Part shown: positions 11,082 to 22,463 of the stretch, in pieces
Numbering within the stretch: position 1 is the first letter of the stretch
Layout: the number at the start of each line of letters is the position of its first letter
NCBI RefSeq assembly: GCF_041260155.1
Contig: NC_091933.1
Location: 23,965,174 to 24,029,173 of the forward strand
DNA from: Ptychodera flava
Lineage: Eukaryota; Hemichordata; Enteropneusta; Ptychoderidae
DNA: 64,000 nt
Reading direction: 5' to 3'
The notes under the pieces: model-generated
Database searches by the model: none
Seen by the model: only the letters and a program-made list of their open reading frames with translations
Told to the model about the DNA's origin: nothing
Program-made: the position numbers and the translations under genes

Positions 11082-13840
11082 AGTGCTGAAACAAGGTAAT
11101 ATGGACATTCACAATGCTGTGTGCACAAGGGTATTTTGAGCCCCTATTTAAAATGCTTACAATTAGTACTTTAAGCCTGTTATTCCTGTACAATTTTACA
11201 AGCAACACTCATCGTATTGAGGTGAAAAGAACAGAACTTCTAAAAATGGAACAAGCTCGCTTTGAAAACATTAAAGATCACGGCGATTGCTGTCCCTTTG
11301 GACACATTACAGACATAACACCGTAAGGAAATATTAATCTGTCTTTAATAAGTGATGGTTTGCATTTCACCATTTATGTCAAAAAATACCACAAACATAC
11401 CATGGAAATCCAAACTTCAATTGCCTGTTACAGCAAATCCACTTGGCATTGTTAAAGTGTTGGAAAGTAAAAGTTTGTCAGTTGAGTAATGGCCACCATT
11501 TAAATCAGTACCATGTTGGTAGTTATATCAATGACCTTTGACCTTTATTAGACTATTTCATCTTTTCGCGCCTCTAAATTTGACCAGGTGACATGCTTGG
11601 AAAACATCTCATTTTATAAAATAACATACAGATTAAACCTGATTTTGATTAAATTGCTGTGTTTTCAAAGTGGCATAATTTGGAAACTGAGATGATATCA
11701 ATACAAAGTTAATGGTACTGTAGTTGAATTCACAATTGGTAGTTCATTCAGTTTCACCCACGGGTGGACTTTCATGTATGCTCCGCAATTTGAAAAGTTC
11801 CGTCATCCAAAGTTTAATTGTCTGTGGAGTCTTTTTGTGTTGACATCCGGTTTCTTGCCAAGTGAGCGTGACCCTGTGAATGTAAGGGTGACTTAACAAT
11901 GGGGATAGTAGTCCTAGATTTCATCAAGTCAGTCAACTCTACATGCAGTACTGAAGGTTTTCAAACAACGCGTGTCCAATTAGCCCGGTTACACTGCATT
12001 CAGTTGTGCTTTTGTATTTTTTTAATACATTTCCTGCAATAATAATTATAAATTTCTGAAATCTTTTTGTTTTTCCTGCAATAATAATTATAAATTTCTG
12101 AAATCTTTTTGTTTTTTTAGATTATTGAATAATCAATAGGAAGAGTTACAAGGCTGCATAAGAATGACCTCACGCTAAAACATTCGATGATTCAACAGAC
12201 CTACATGTGCACTAACGCGTGTGGAAATACACGTTCGTCTGTGTGTTTACACATTTGGGTTTGTTGATACCGTGGTCCATTCGAATTCTGGGTTTGACCT
12301 ATTGCTACCATAAAAAGCACTGGGCCCAGCATTGTCCATGACACTGGAACAGTGACAGAGTTTCTCTTTACATGGCATGTTCCGTTGATAGAACATGACA
12401 TTGACAGTGACATCAGGAAGATTAAACACTTACATTGTGGATAAATCAACTGTGGTAACTCCTGACTGCGACAACTCTATAAAACTTCATACTGTAACCC
12501 TGTTTGTGCACGCATGCATGGAGACAAACAGAATGTTCTTTTGATAAAAAGAGAATCACCAGTACTTTGAATACAGTATGAACTGTGACATATAAATTAC
12601 AATGAATAATGCCTTAGGATGGAAATTTTTCAGCGTCCAATAGTAAATTTGCTCTCCATTCTTCCTACAATTTCCTCGTTTCATTCATGCTGCTAACAAA
12701 TTTCTCTTCTAACAAATTTCTCTGAAATTCACTGAAACGTGATGTAATTCCTTGCGAAAGGTTTCATTTCGACAAATTTTATGTGTAACTTACATTCAGT
12801 ATGGATGATAGCTGAACTTTGCCATGTGTGCCTTTTCCACAGTTTATTTTATCAAAGATTTTTCTGTGATGCACATACCAACAGGTGACTCAACAAAGAA
12901 GATAAGTCTTTTTCTAAATCTTAAAAGACAAATGTTTTCAGGAAATTCCATTGATACATCCAATGACATTTCTTTAGAAACAAAAGCAGATTGATTTTGT
13001 GGTTCAAGGGCATTATATCCCCTTTCTTCTATGAAGTCCATCAAATTCAATTAAAAGATGTAATTATGGTATTAAAACAATGAGAGGCGATACAGAGAAG
13101 AGCTGTTTGTGATTTTTATTTCAGTACTGACAGCAGTTATCAGATTAAACACAATAACAGACTATGTAACAATGTAATAAGATAAAATCATTATCAGAAT
13201 GGCATGGCATTATATACACTATTTTGAACATTCAAATTACAGACAATAAACATAAAAATATATTATGAACAGAATGTGAAAAAGATTTGTATTTTACTCA
13301 TTTTCGTCTTAAATCATTACATTTTAAATCATGAAAAATGTTTTCAATGAATGAAAAATCACTTTGTTAAAGTGGAAATTCTGTTCATCATTTCACATCT
13401 TTTCAAAATTTCTAAGAAAAACTGCAAAGATCATAAAGTGTAACATGGTATCATATATACAGTATATACACACATGTACTACTAGAGGGGTCTTTTAACT
13501 AAAGTCAGCTTTTTGGATTCTGATACTGTGGCTGAATTAATTCTACCGGTACCATTACTAATTCAGTATCAATACAAACTGCAATCCATCATTCGCCACT
13601 CAGTATAACTCAGTACAATTTTTGAACCAAAATGATGGACACCAAAGGACTCACTTCATGCATATAATGGCCTGGTGTGGATTGAAAATTTCATCAATTT
13701 CCTGATGCATCCTGGGGCAGATTATGCGTAAAGCTAGCTATTCATTCAACTCTCAACTGCATAATCCCTTTCACAGGAAAGTTTTCAGATGTATTCAAAA
13801 CTTGAGCGGTTGACAACTCTTGTCTTGGCGCTGGTCTCCG
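11082..13840. other. Intergenic region between convergent EAR and NICN1 genes
   Basis: No gene is recognised. The last several hundred bases before 13841 are likely NICN1 3' UTR on the minus strand. A 42-bp direct tandem duplication lies at 12031-12114. The remainder is AT-rich and featureless to my reading. Confidence 0.5.
12031..12114. repeat. Two-copy 42-bp tandem duplication
   Basis: The block beginning TTCCTGCAATAATAATTA occurs twice head to tail with period 42 and no visible difference until the final T run. It is a recent slippage or duplication event in non-coding DNA. Confidence 0.9.
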
Positions 13841-16800
13841 TCATGTATAGGAAAGTAGATTTATTTCATAACAACCATCGATCTGTGAAGAAAGAAGACA
13901 CCACTTGGAGGATAAGTATCTGTATGTAAGACTTCAAATACAGATTACGTGAGAGGCACTACATTTTAAATATCATTATATGTCACTCACAGTAAACAAG
14001 CACAGAAACACTGATAGCATTAAGTCAAACTACAGCTAACAGAAAGGCACAAGATTGCAAGCAAATGACTTTTTCAACCACAGTCTGTGTAGCTAGTGTG
14101 ACCATAATCCTTTTTCATGGTCACTTTTCAAACTATAAGAACTACGAACAAAGGCTTTTTATCTCCTGCCTCTATCTTCAAACAGTTGCTTTGAAAAAAA
14201 AAGCCATGAGGATATGCTTACATCATATCTGCCAAGAGATGAAGCGGTCTGATTGGCTCTGACAGACTCTGTGAGTGCCCACAATTGTTGTAAACCGGCT
14301 GATACATTGTCAATCGGAGGAGCACCCTGGAAAGAGGAAGCAAACAAAATTACCTACTTGAAAATTTATTTCAACTATTTGTGAACAAAACTCAGTTCTC
14401 TCCATAACTCAAAATTATACATGTGTTTGTACACACTTCTTCTTTCTCTTTGAAGTCTTTCGTAAATAAAACTGTTGCATGCTTGAAACATTGCTTTTGA
14501 TCACATATCAGCCTTTCATAATTCAAAAGACACTGCTGTAATGGGCAACGGATCAAAAGAGACACAACAGTGCTCAACTTCTAGAAACTTATCACCAAAC
14601 CCAGTGTTGTTGACTTTTCCGGTACACTGACCCGGAAAGTATGGTTTCCGGGATCAATGTGTTCTGTGAATGAGGCAGTTCGTGGTTGTTTAAACGAATT
14701 CAAAAGGAGTTGGTTTGAAAGGAGAGTTCTGAGAAAAGTTGCTCATTGTGTAATAATATGCAAAAAAAAATGGTGTGGTAAAACTTGACACTGGTGGTGC
14801 CAAACACAAGATTCTGTACACGCCATTTCAAGAGCTAGGCAGTCAAGGAGCATTCTGGAAAACACATCTTCCTGGGACAGAGCCAATTCCACAGCAAAAA
14901 AAGCTGTGAAGCGTCCTTTCCAACTGGTATGTGAGAGGCCAAAAATCACTACCTTAGTCCTTTTCCAAAGTTCAGAGATCAAAGTGCAAAGTTTAAGATG
15001 CAATAGATGTCACTATGTCAATGAAGATAAAAATATGGACAAGGTGTTACTCTCAGATTGAAGTGTGTCCATACCAACAACCAAGAGACATGGTTTAATA
15101 GGTTTACTGTGGAAATTCTGCAGCTCTGAGGATATCAAAGTATCTCACCTCTATTTCAGTTATTTCATCTTTCTCATCTTCTTCATCGCCGTGGGCATTC
15201 TTCAACAGCCACTGAGGTAAAGAGACGGGAGATGGTGCCTGCAAGGACAGAAATTAATTAATTTAAACAAATACTATGGTGATACACAGAATAGAAACAG
15301 CCTTACATATTTAACAACACACGTTCTGTAAACTTTGTTTCCCATGATGATGACAGATTCAGTTATTTGGAGGAAAATAGTATGTGAAAACAGGCTGTGT
15401 TGCACTCATTGAAAAGTAGTATTATGGTCTTAAAATATAGGTGTGGTCAGGTAGCTCAACAAACACTGAAAGTGCAGTTCTCATGACAAACTGCAAATCA
15501 ATGCACATTGATTCTGGCATTTTGATTATTTAGTGACTCAAGGACTGACCCAAAAACTATGTTGAAATGGAGTGCGAAAGATGTCCCATTAACATATTTA
15601 TGCCATTATTTAATGTTTTCATCTTATTTTCCTGTATCCTTGTCTTCATCACTCCCTGTCATTACACAGGAATACCAGCACACAATGTCCCTGCTTGACA
15701 CCCAGATATAGGTTACCAACACACTCAAGAGACATCACATGCTGATAATGGCAAATAATTTATTAGTTCACTCAATAACAGCCTGAAATATATATTCCTC
15801 TTGACCTTATTCAAGAAAGTATGCCTGCTGCAAAGTGTCAAGGGGAGATAAGACCACTAGATTTAGCCTTGTGTTGATGGAGCCTTGTTGACACCTTCGA
15901 TTGTCACACTTGTTTTGAATAGCGCGGTCTGAAACTGCTTAACCAGTGCCCACCTATCCAGTACTGTGCTTGTAATGTATTTAGTTTGTGAAAGTAAAAG
16001 TTCAAATTCTCTCCGGACACAATCTATGAATGACAATTCCACAAAAAAATCGGTCTGCTATGCAGACTTATGAAATGAAACCATGACAACTTGCAAATCA
16101 GAGCAGATCATAACCAAGGAAAGTCTTTGAAATATACACACACCACACTAACTTTGACAACACCAACATTTAATGCAGGATGATGAACATTTATTTGCTT
16201 GGGCAGGTTGTTTTCTTTCCTCCCTCAAATAAAAGTAATAGGGTATATAACACTTACATCTATTTTATATTCGTAGAGGTTGATGTCTTCTATTGTGAAA
16301 TGATTCCAAACAGGTGATGGTTGTTGTAGTACAAATCTGACGGCAGCAACTCTGTTGGCTTCAACATTCATCTGTGAACGATAAAAAAACAACATCAATA
16401 TACATCCCAAGTCAACTCTGACTTTAATTCATTCATTCATTCATTGAATACTCTGGGTTTTGTAAATCTAAAAGTTCTTTGTGAAAGATTCAATACATGA
16501 TCAACTGTTATGAGAAAGATATGTTTGTTCTCAACTATGAAGCCATATCATTTGAACTTCAAGACAGAAGAATTGAAAGGTTTGGAGACACAATGCCTCT
16601 TTTGCTGCACATTTCAGAGAGAAAAACTTTTGCCAGCAGCAGTCATGAGAGACAGAGTGTGCTAAAACTATAGTTGCTTTATCACATGTCCCAAAAAGAT
16701 GTTTTTGTGCAATGAATGATTCTCTAAACAACATCACCATTATGGTAACCGTGACGGCAGTAAATGCCAGGGAGTTTGGCGTTATAGTGAAAGCATCATG

Positions 16801-19800
16801 GGTAATAAAATTCCATAAATGAAACATGCAGAATATGCACCAAGAATGCACTGCATTACCCCATCAATACCCTGACAATTACATTACAATTAAGCAATGT
16901 CATCATAAAAATAAAACTGAAACAAATACAAGATAACTTGTCTGCAGTCTTCACTTTGAATTTTTCAAAATATCAGATTGAAGATCATGCTAGGTCACTG
17001 AGTTGCTGGAACACCGTTTTGCAATCAGTGATTTAAGCACCTGTTTCCTAGTGATGGTGAAATGGTCTTGACTTCCTGGTTCACAGTGTGGATCCGGCAT
17101 CAACTGATATCTTCTCAACACAGTAATCCATTTATTATCGCCTACAGGTAAGAGTAAACAGGGAGTTTGGAAATCTTTTGTAGTTACACTTGTGTGTGAA
17201 ACTTACTCCCATAAATAATTCTTTAAGGAGAGTTCAAATAGATAAACAAATTAGAAACAGTAGTATTTTTATTACTGGACAACTCAACTATGCCACAATA
17301 CACACACTGCAGCAGTATACCATTCTCTAAGAATGTACATGTACTGAAACATTCACATGTATTTTAAACTTCTATTTCATTCTCTCACTTTTCGTTTGCG
17401 ATAAACAAGTGCATACATATATGTGCATAGAAACAAACACCTGCATAGTTGATGAACAAATCCGATGTACATTGATGGTAAGATATCATGTCCTGAGGTA
17501 TATAAGCTCAGGATTTTTCTCAAGAGAATTTTAGGGGGGATGCCACCACTGTGTTAACGGCCAATCTATTCATATGTTAATGGACACAAAAGAATTAATT
17601 TGCATAGCAAAAGGATTTACAACTTATTTTAGAAATAAGCCATCCCTCTGTTTTTGTCCAAACTGTGGAGAACGCTGAGTTATTTCATCTTGTAAGTTTA
17701 CTTACCGTATTTGGAGGTTTCAGCACTCTTGAAATTGCATCTTACTTTGATTGACAGAAAGGCAGTGTAACTATTCTTGAACGTGACGTCCCCAAGCTGC
17801 AATGATAGATTTGACAATGTCTTACAACCACATTCCAAATGAGACTCAAATTCAACAAGAATTACAATGTATCCCCTAGATGTAAGATCCCCTGTAAGAA
17901 AACTCATATATCAATTCTGTAGGACATCTCATTTGAGCTCACATTTTTGATTTTTGATTATTCACAAAAAAGCAAGACAAGACACAACAGAAAAAAGCAA
18001 CAAACAGAAGGAAAAAAACAAGCCTAACTTGGCTTCACCATGTCTTCTATTTTGCTCAACTTAACCTGGAATGTCCTAAGCTTGCTGACAACATCCACTG
18101 CTTTACTGGCACATAACTGACAGTGCCCTGTTAAAAACTATAGGAAATTATAGTCGATAACAGCTACGCATTGCTTTACAATCAAAAAGGAACATCAGTA
18201 TTCAGACTGTTAATAGATGTTGAGGAGCAATAGCTGTACTGATTGTGACCAATTTGGCTTGATCAGGCTGAAAAGGGTTAAAATTACTGCATTCACTTTT
18301 TTATAACTAGGAAAGTGTCATTTAGTACTGCCTGTCATGTGATTAAATTTGATAATTTTATTCATTTCACCAGAAATTATAATACAAATGCAAATGTAAT
18401 AAACAAATAAAAAAAAAATCTTACAATAAGTAAAAAATCAGGAGATTGATAAAAAACACCAAAGAATTGGTTTTATTTTTATGGAAAAAAGTCACACACA
18501 CAAGATCTGGTGAGGACCAAGGAAGTAGTTCTTCAAGAACTAATCTAGTCCTTGGCCCAGTCATCAAAGTTCAATCACAATAGACTAAAACAGCAAAAAA
18601 AACACACGGAAGGTGAATAAGTGAACAAATTTAAAATATAATATAAGAAATGATAATTTGATGCAAATAATTTTAAATATAAAGGTAATAAAAGTACAGT
18701 CGCTCAGTAAAAAAAGTTTGGACTACCGAGAAGGAAGGCTTTCAGGGCCCGCTTGAAAGAATTTCTTGACCTGCTTAACTTTATGGAGACCGGGATATCA
18801 TTCCAACACTTTGCAATCGAATACGTAATGTTATGTTTTGTTCTGTGTAAATTTACCTTTGGATACAAAAAATTTTCATTATTCACAGACCTAGTGAAAT
18901 ATGAGTGAGAAGCACATGAAGCGTACCGATCGATTGAATGTGCATATTGGTCATCATATAAGCAGGGATAGAAATACTTTTTAATTTCTTGTGGCAAAAG
19001 TTTGCCACCGGATATGAATCTGGTGGCAATTATGAAAAATCTGGTAGCAGTTCAACACATTATGTGATCAGTATAATACAACATTTTGTCATTGCCACAT
19101 ACTCATTCTAATTTATAAATTCTTGAAAATATGGTGAGTACACGTCACAAAAAGTCAACCCATACTGCATGCCTCGAAAAAAATTTTCAAACTTACTAAC
19201 CGTGGGACACGTGAATTTCATTTTACTTGCCCGAGAGGAAAAAGTACTTGCCCTAAATTTCTAATAACTGTATCAGTAATTTGTAACAGAGAGCAAGAGT
19301 TTGGCCATATGAAGTGAATTCAAAGAGGGAAAAAACAGATTCAAACAAGAACTACATCTTGTTAAAATGAAGGACTATTACCAAATCTGAAATGTCCCAG
19401 AAGAAATGTGAGAATACTTTAGTCTTTTCTGTAGATTTTTGCCATTTAGAAAACATCTTTGAATTTGGAATTTTTCCACAACCTAGTCCAAATTAAAATC
19501 TTTGCATAAGAGTAATAAGATTGTGTGATTTACAATGTGCATGGCTGGCTGCTGCTCTTTATTATCAAGCTGAGATCACAAACAACTGCTCTGCTAGTGT
19601 TTATCTGCCAATGCATACGCACATGTACATCTGCAACTCTTTTACCTGTTTACATGTTTGCTCACTGAGCACAGCAGTCTTTCAAAGTTTATTGATAAAT
19701 GTATTCGTCAAGAGAACCATGGAGGTAGTAGGAGAACAGATTCAAGTTTCGTTTTTGTTACTCTTCAGTGCAGATTTGTTTTCTGTAAGTGAGAGCCGAT

Positions 19801-21926
19801 CCCTAAAAACCAAGGTCACGTAATTTGAAACTGTCTGCATCTCATGCACTACGTAGCTGCAATATGTGGCCTCCTTGGTCGACTGAGCCTGTTTCGACTA
19901 CGATGTAAACTTGTACTTTTCATCTGGGTGTTGATTACGTTGAACAGTAAGCATTGCCGAGATCTATGGCTTTGAATAAGTTTACATCCATTTACAAAGC
20001 ACATGGTGCAATTACACTATCGCGTGAAGCCGATCGACTGTCATACAACACAAAGAGAATGGCAACCACTGTCAAGAGCATACCACTTTACGGCACACAT
20101 ACAAAACAGTGAGTTCACTCCGTGTCGTCGGAGAGAATTTTTGAGCCTGTACTGGCTAATGAATTGCAAGTATTTATTATTATTTAAATCACGCATGCTG
20201 CAGTTTGGCTTTGTTTTCAAAATGTCACAACATGCTTTTATCTTGTGCCCTATGACTGCATTATGCGGCTATCACAGAGAAAACAACATGTCAAGTGTAC
20301 AAAAGATGCTGTCATCGATATGGAGATTAGCCAATCACAAGTTTGGATTGACGCTATGTTTTCATTCATGCCAAAATGTCGCAATTAGTTTGGGTTTTTT
20401 TTGCTAATGAGTTTTTTCCACCGTCCGACAACGCGTGTTCCTTCAGTGTTCCTTCATTCAAGCCGTAGGATCGATGACATGATGACCCAAAATTTAGTGG
20501 CAGAAAAATACCACCAGAAAAAAATTTTGGTGGCAGATTGACAGTTTTTGGTGGCAAATGCCACCATTGCCACCGATTATTTCGAACACTGATATAAGTC
20601 ATAAATGAATGTACATATCTGATATTTGAATAATTTATGAATATCCAGAATACCTAGTTTTTAAAATAAAGGTTCACTAGGTTCACAGAACTTTGAAAAT
20701 GTTAGTAAGCGCACAATCTTCTTTGAAGTTTTAGAAGTGGGTCAATGAAAGATTTGAAGGCATTACCCCAGATTTCGATACAATAGCTCATATGAGGTAA
20801 TATCAAAGAATTGTACAACAAAAGCATTACAGATTTCGGTAAAAAATATCTTAAGTATGAAAATATATTGTTTCCAGATCATGGGCCGTTCCCTTTTCAT
20901 TCAGGATTGCATGCTGGGAGCTGAAGAACTGTCTTCAAGTTGCTTTCCTGACAGGAGTTGTGTACTTTAATTATGGTTTCCATGAGTCCCATGCTAAGCA
21001 AACTCAGCTTATTTCATTTTCAATTCCAATGAAATCACTACGGTAACTCAATATAAACATTTAGCCAAGTTATAGCTGTGCACACATTGACTAACTAACA
21101 TATCACCTGATATTTGTGAACCTTGCACTATTGATGTTGTGTTGAATGATATGCAGTGAGCAGAAGGGATTAGGGGTAGGCGATGCGCATTCTTGGTTGG
21201 AATGCCGTTCCCATCACAGATCATCAAGATGTAAATTAAACAGTAGATGACCATGAAAGAAATTTAAATAAAGAGTGCTTTTATTTCATTGAATGGTGAT
21301 GTTGATTGGTTGACTTTGCTAGCATTTGGTGGGGTTTATGCCATGATGGTTTGGCTAATTTAAATGCTAGTGGGCTGATTCAGCATCTCTGCTTTAGGCA
21401 GAGTTGTTTTAAAACCACAAGTGCATAAGTGCATAACTCAAAATTTAATAAGACTCTAGTTACAATGATCCAAGCCTACAACTCCTAGCAGTCTCCTGTT
21501 TTATCACCACCCACCCCCATCCCCCACCCACCAGGCAAAAGTCATATGATGCAAGAAGAGTGTTTCTGCATCACAGGGCTTTCACAGTGAACCAATTTGT
21601 CATGCAAACAGCAATACTGTAGTTACAAGAGCAAATAAGCTGACAGAACCATGCAAGACAATGGCTTTGTGGCTAACATATCAAATGCGGCCGTACACAG
21701 ATACTTTCATGCCCCTTATATAGCCTGCTCTGTAACGCTAGTTCCTTACTTCATTAAATTTGACTGTATTTCATGGAGAGGTTTCACTGGCACTTACATC
21801 GATCGACTTGATATTTGGCATAGCCACCTCAATGACAGCTGCTCCGGAATGAAACTCTATCCTCGGATCGCCGATTCTCAAAGGAACGGGTTTCTTTATG
21901 ATACAATTTAGAGGTTTTGCCGACAT
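13841..21926 (-). CDS. NICN1: Nicolin-1, tubulin polyglutamylase complex subunit
   Basis: Complete, seven exons: 21926-21798, 17796-17706, 17141-17041, 16371-16258, 15238-15149, 14326-14222 and 13882-13841. All have AG/GT borders and compatible phases. The product is 223 aa; from memory human NICN1 is 213 aa. Family hallmarks in order are TFKNSYTAFLSIKVR (exon 2), KWITVLRRYQLMPDPH (exon 3), EANRVAAVRFVLQQPSPVW (exon 4), VSLPQWL (exon 5), QQLWALTESVRANQTAS (exon 6) and the C-terminal IDGCYEINLLSYT. NICN1 is known as a subunit of the TTLL1 tubulin polyglutamylase complex (with TPGS1, TPGS2 and LRRC49), which adds glutamate side chains to tubulin in cilia and neurons. Exon 5 carries an acidic insert (GDEEDEKDE) that I do not recall in the human protein. 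Intron 1 (4.0 kb) holds a LINE split by a hAT-like element. The gene is head to head with the PIERCE gene. Confidence 0.95.
18480..20880 (-). mobile_element. Truncated non-LTR retrotransposon (LINE), 3' end, split by a hAT-like insertion
   Basis: Minus-strand fragments of a reverse transcriptase C-terminus lie on both sides of the hAT element. At 20880-20600 is the thumb region, with LYNSLILPHMSYCIEIWGN followed by LLKLQRR. At 18955-18704 is the tail, with HSYFTRSVNNENF and AKCWNDIPVSIKLSRSRNSF, ending in a stop. This pattern (SxxxYxxxxWG ... RxHxTR ... KxWNxLP ... FKxxLKxFLL) is typical of CR1/jockey-like LINE ORF2 ends. The older half has at least one frameshift plus stops, so it is a 5'-truncated dead copy. 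Its 3' tail at 18510-18560 folds into a hairpin. The outer limits are approximate. It lies in NICN1 intron 1, in the sense orientation. Confidence 0.75.
18963..20591. mobile_element. Non-autonomous hAT-like DNA transposon
   Basis: The ends are CAGGGATAGAAATA and, read inward from the other side, CAGTGTTCGAAATAA. These are imperfect terminal inverted repeats of hAT type. A 7-bp direct repeat ATATAAG touches both ends (18956-18962 and 20592-20598). Sub-terminal GGTGGCA/TGCCACC motifs recur within about 100 bp of each end, as expected of transposase-binding arrays. The 1.63-kb interior shows no transposase frame. It interrupts the LINE reading frame cleanly, so it is younger than the LINE. Confidence 0.8.
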
Positions 21927-22463
21927 TGTCCCAAACTTCGACTAAACACCGGATTTCTAACGCAATAGACAAGTTTGCCTTCTGAATACATCCAATACCT
22001 CATATATCAGTACTTTGTTTTGTCCGCCATGATGTTTCACGCTTGCAGGCGGATCTCGCGAGATTACAAACAGGCCGAAGTATAATTACCTCCATTTCCG
22101 CAGCATGGGGAGGGACCGTTTATGTGCTGCTGTAATATTTGCACATTTTTCGTCAATATGATTTTCAAGTTATCACACAAAAAATTACCCTCCTAAATAA
22201 TGTCTTCCGATTTTAGGGTAAAAATAAACGAGTAACTTGACCATTTGTTACAATAAGAAATATCCGACCACCCCTCTCTAAACTTCTCATGGAAGCGCCC
22301 ACGGCGCTACGTTGTATTTACGTAGCAACCGGCTCGAGGATTCGGAAATAAACAAAGCTGCGGCCATTTTGTGTAGAGCACTGCGAACACTCGCGACGTA
22401 CTAATTGCTCTGTCATTGAAATTTTAGAATATCTTACTTATTTTTTGCTAGAAATTCTTCGAA
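21927..22463. promoter_or_regulatory. Shared bidirectional promoter region of NICN1 and the PIERCE gene
   Basis: The 537 bp between the two divergent start codons must hold both 5' UTRs and both promoters. It is less AT-rich than its surroundings and has no obvious TATA box. CCGCCATGATG (about 22025) and GCGGCCATTTTG (about 22362) contain CCAT cores of YY1 type. GTTG....GTAGCAAC at about 22311-22329 contains an RFX-like half site (AGCAAC), but its partner half is poor and the spacing is long. It is therefore only a weak candidate X-box, the element that drives many ciliary genes. Confidence 0.6.

Noticed and set aside
19521-20407. Frames inside the hAT-like element as a transposase
   Set aside because: No hAT dimerisation or catalytic motifs; the frames are short and Cys/His placement looks random.
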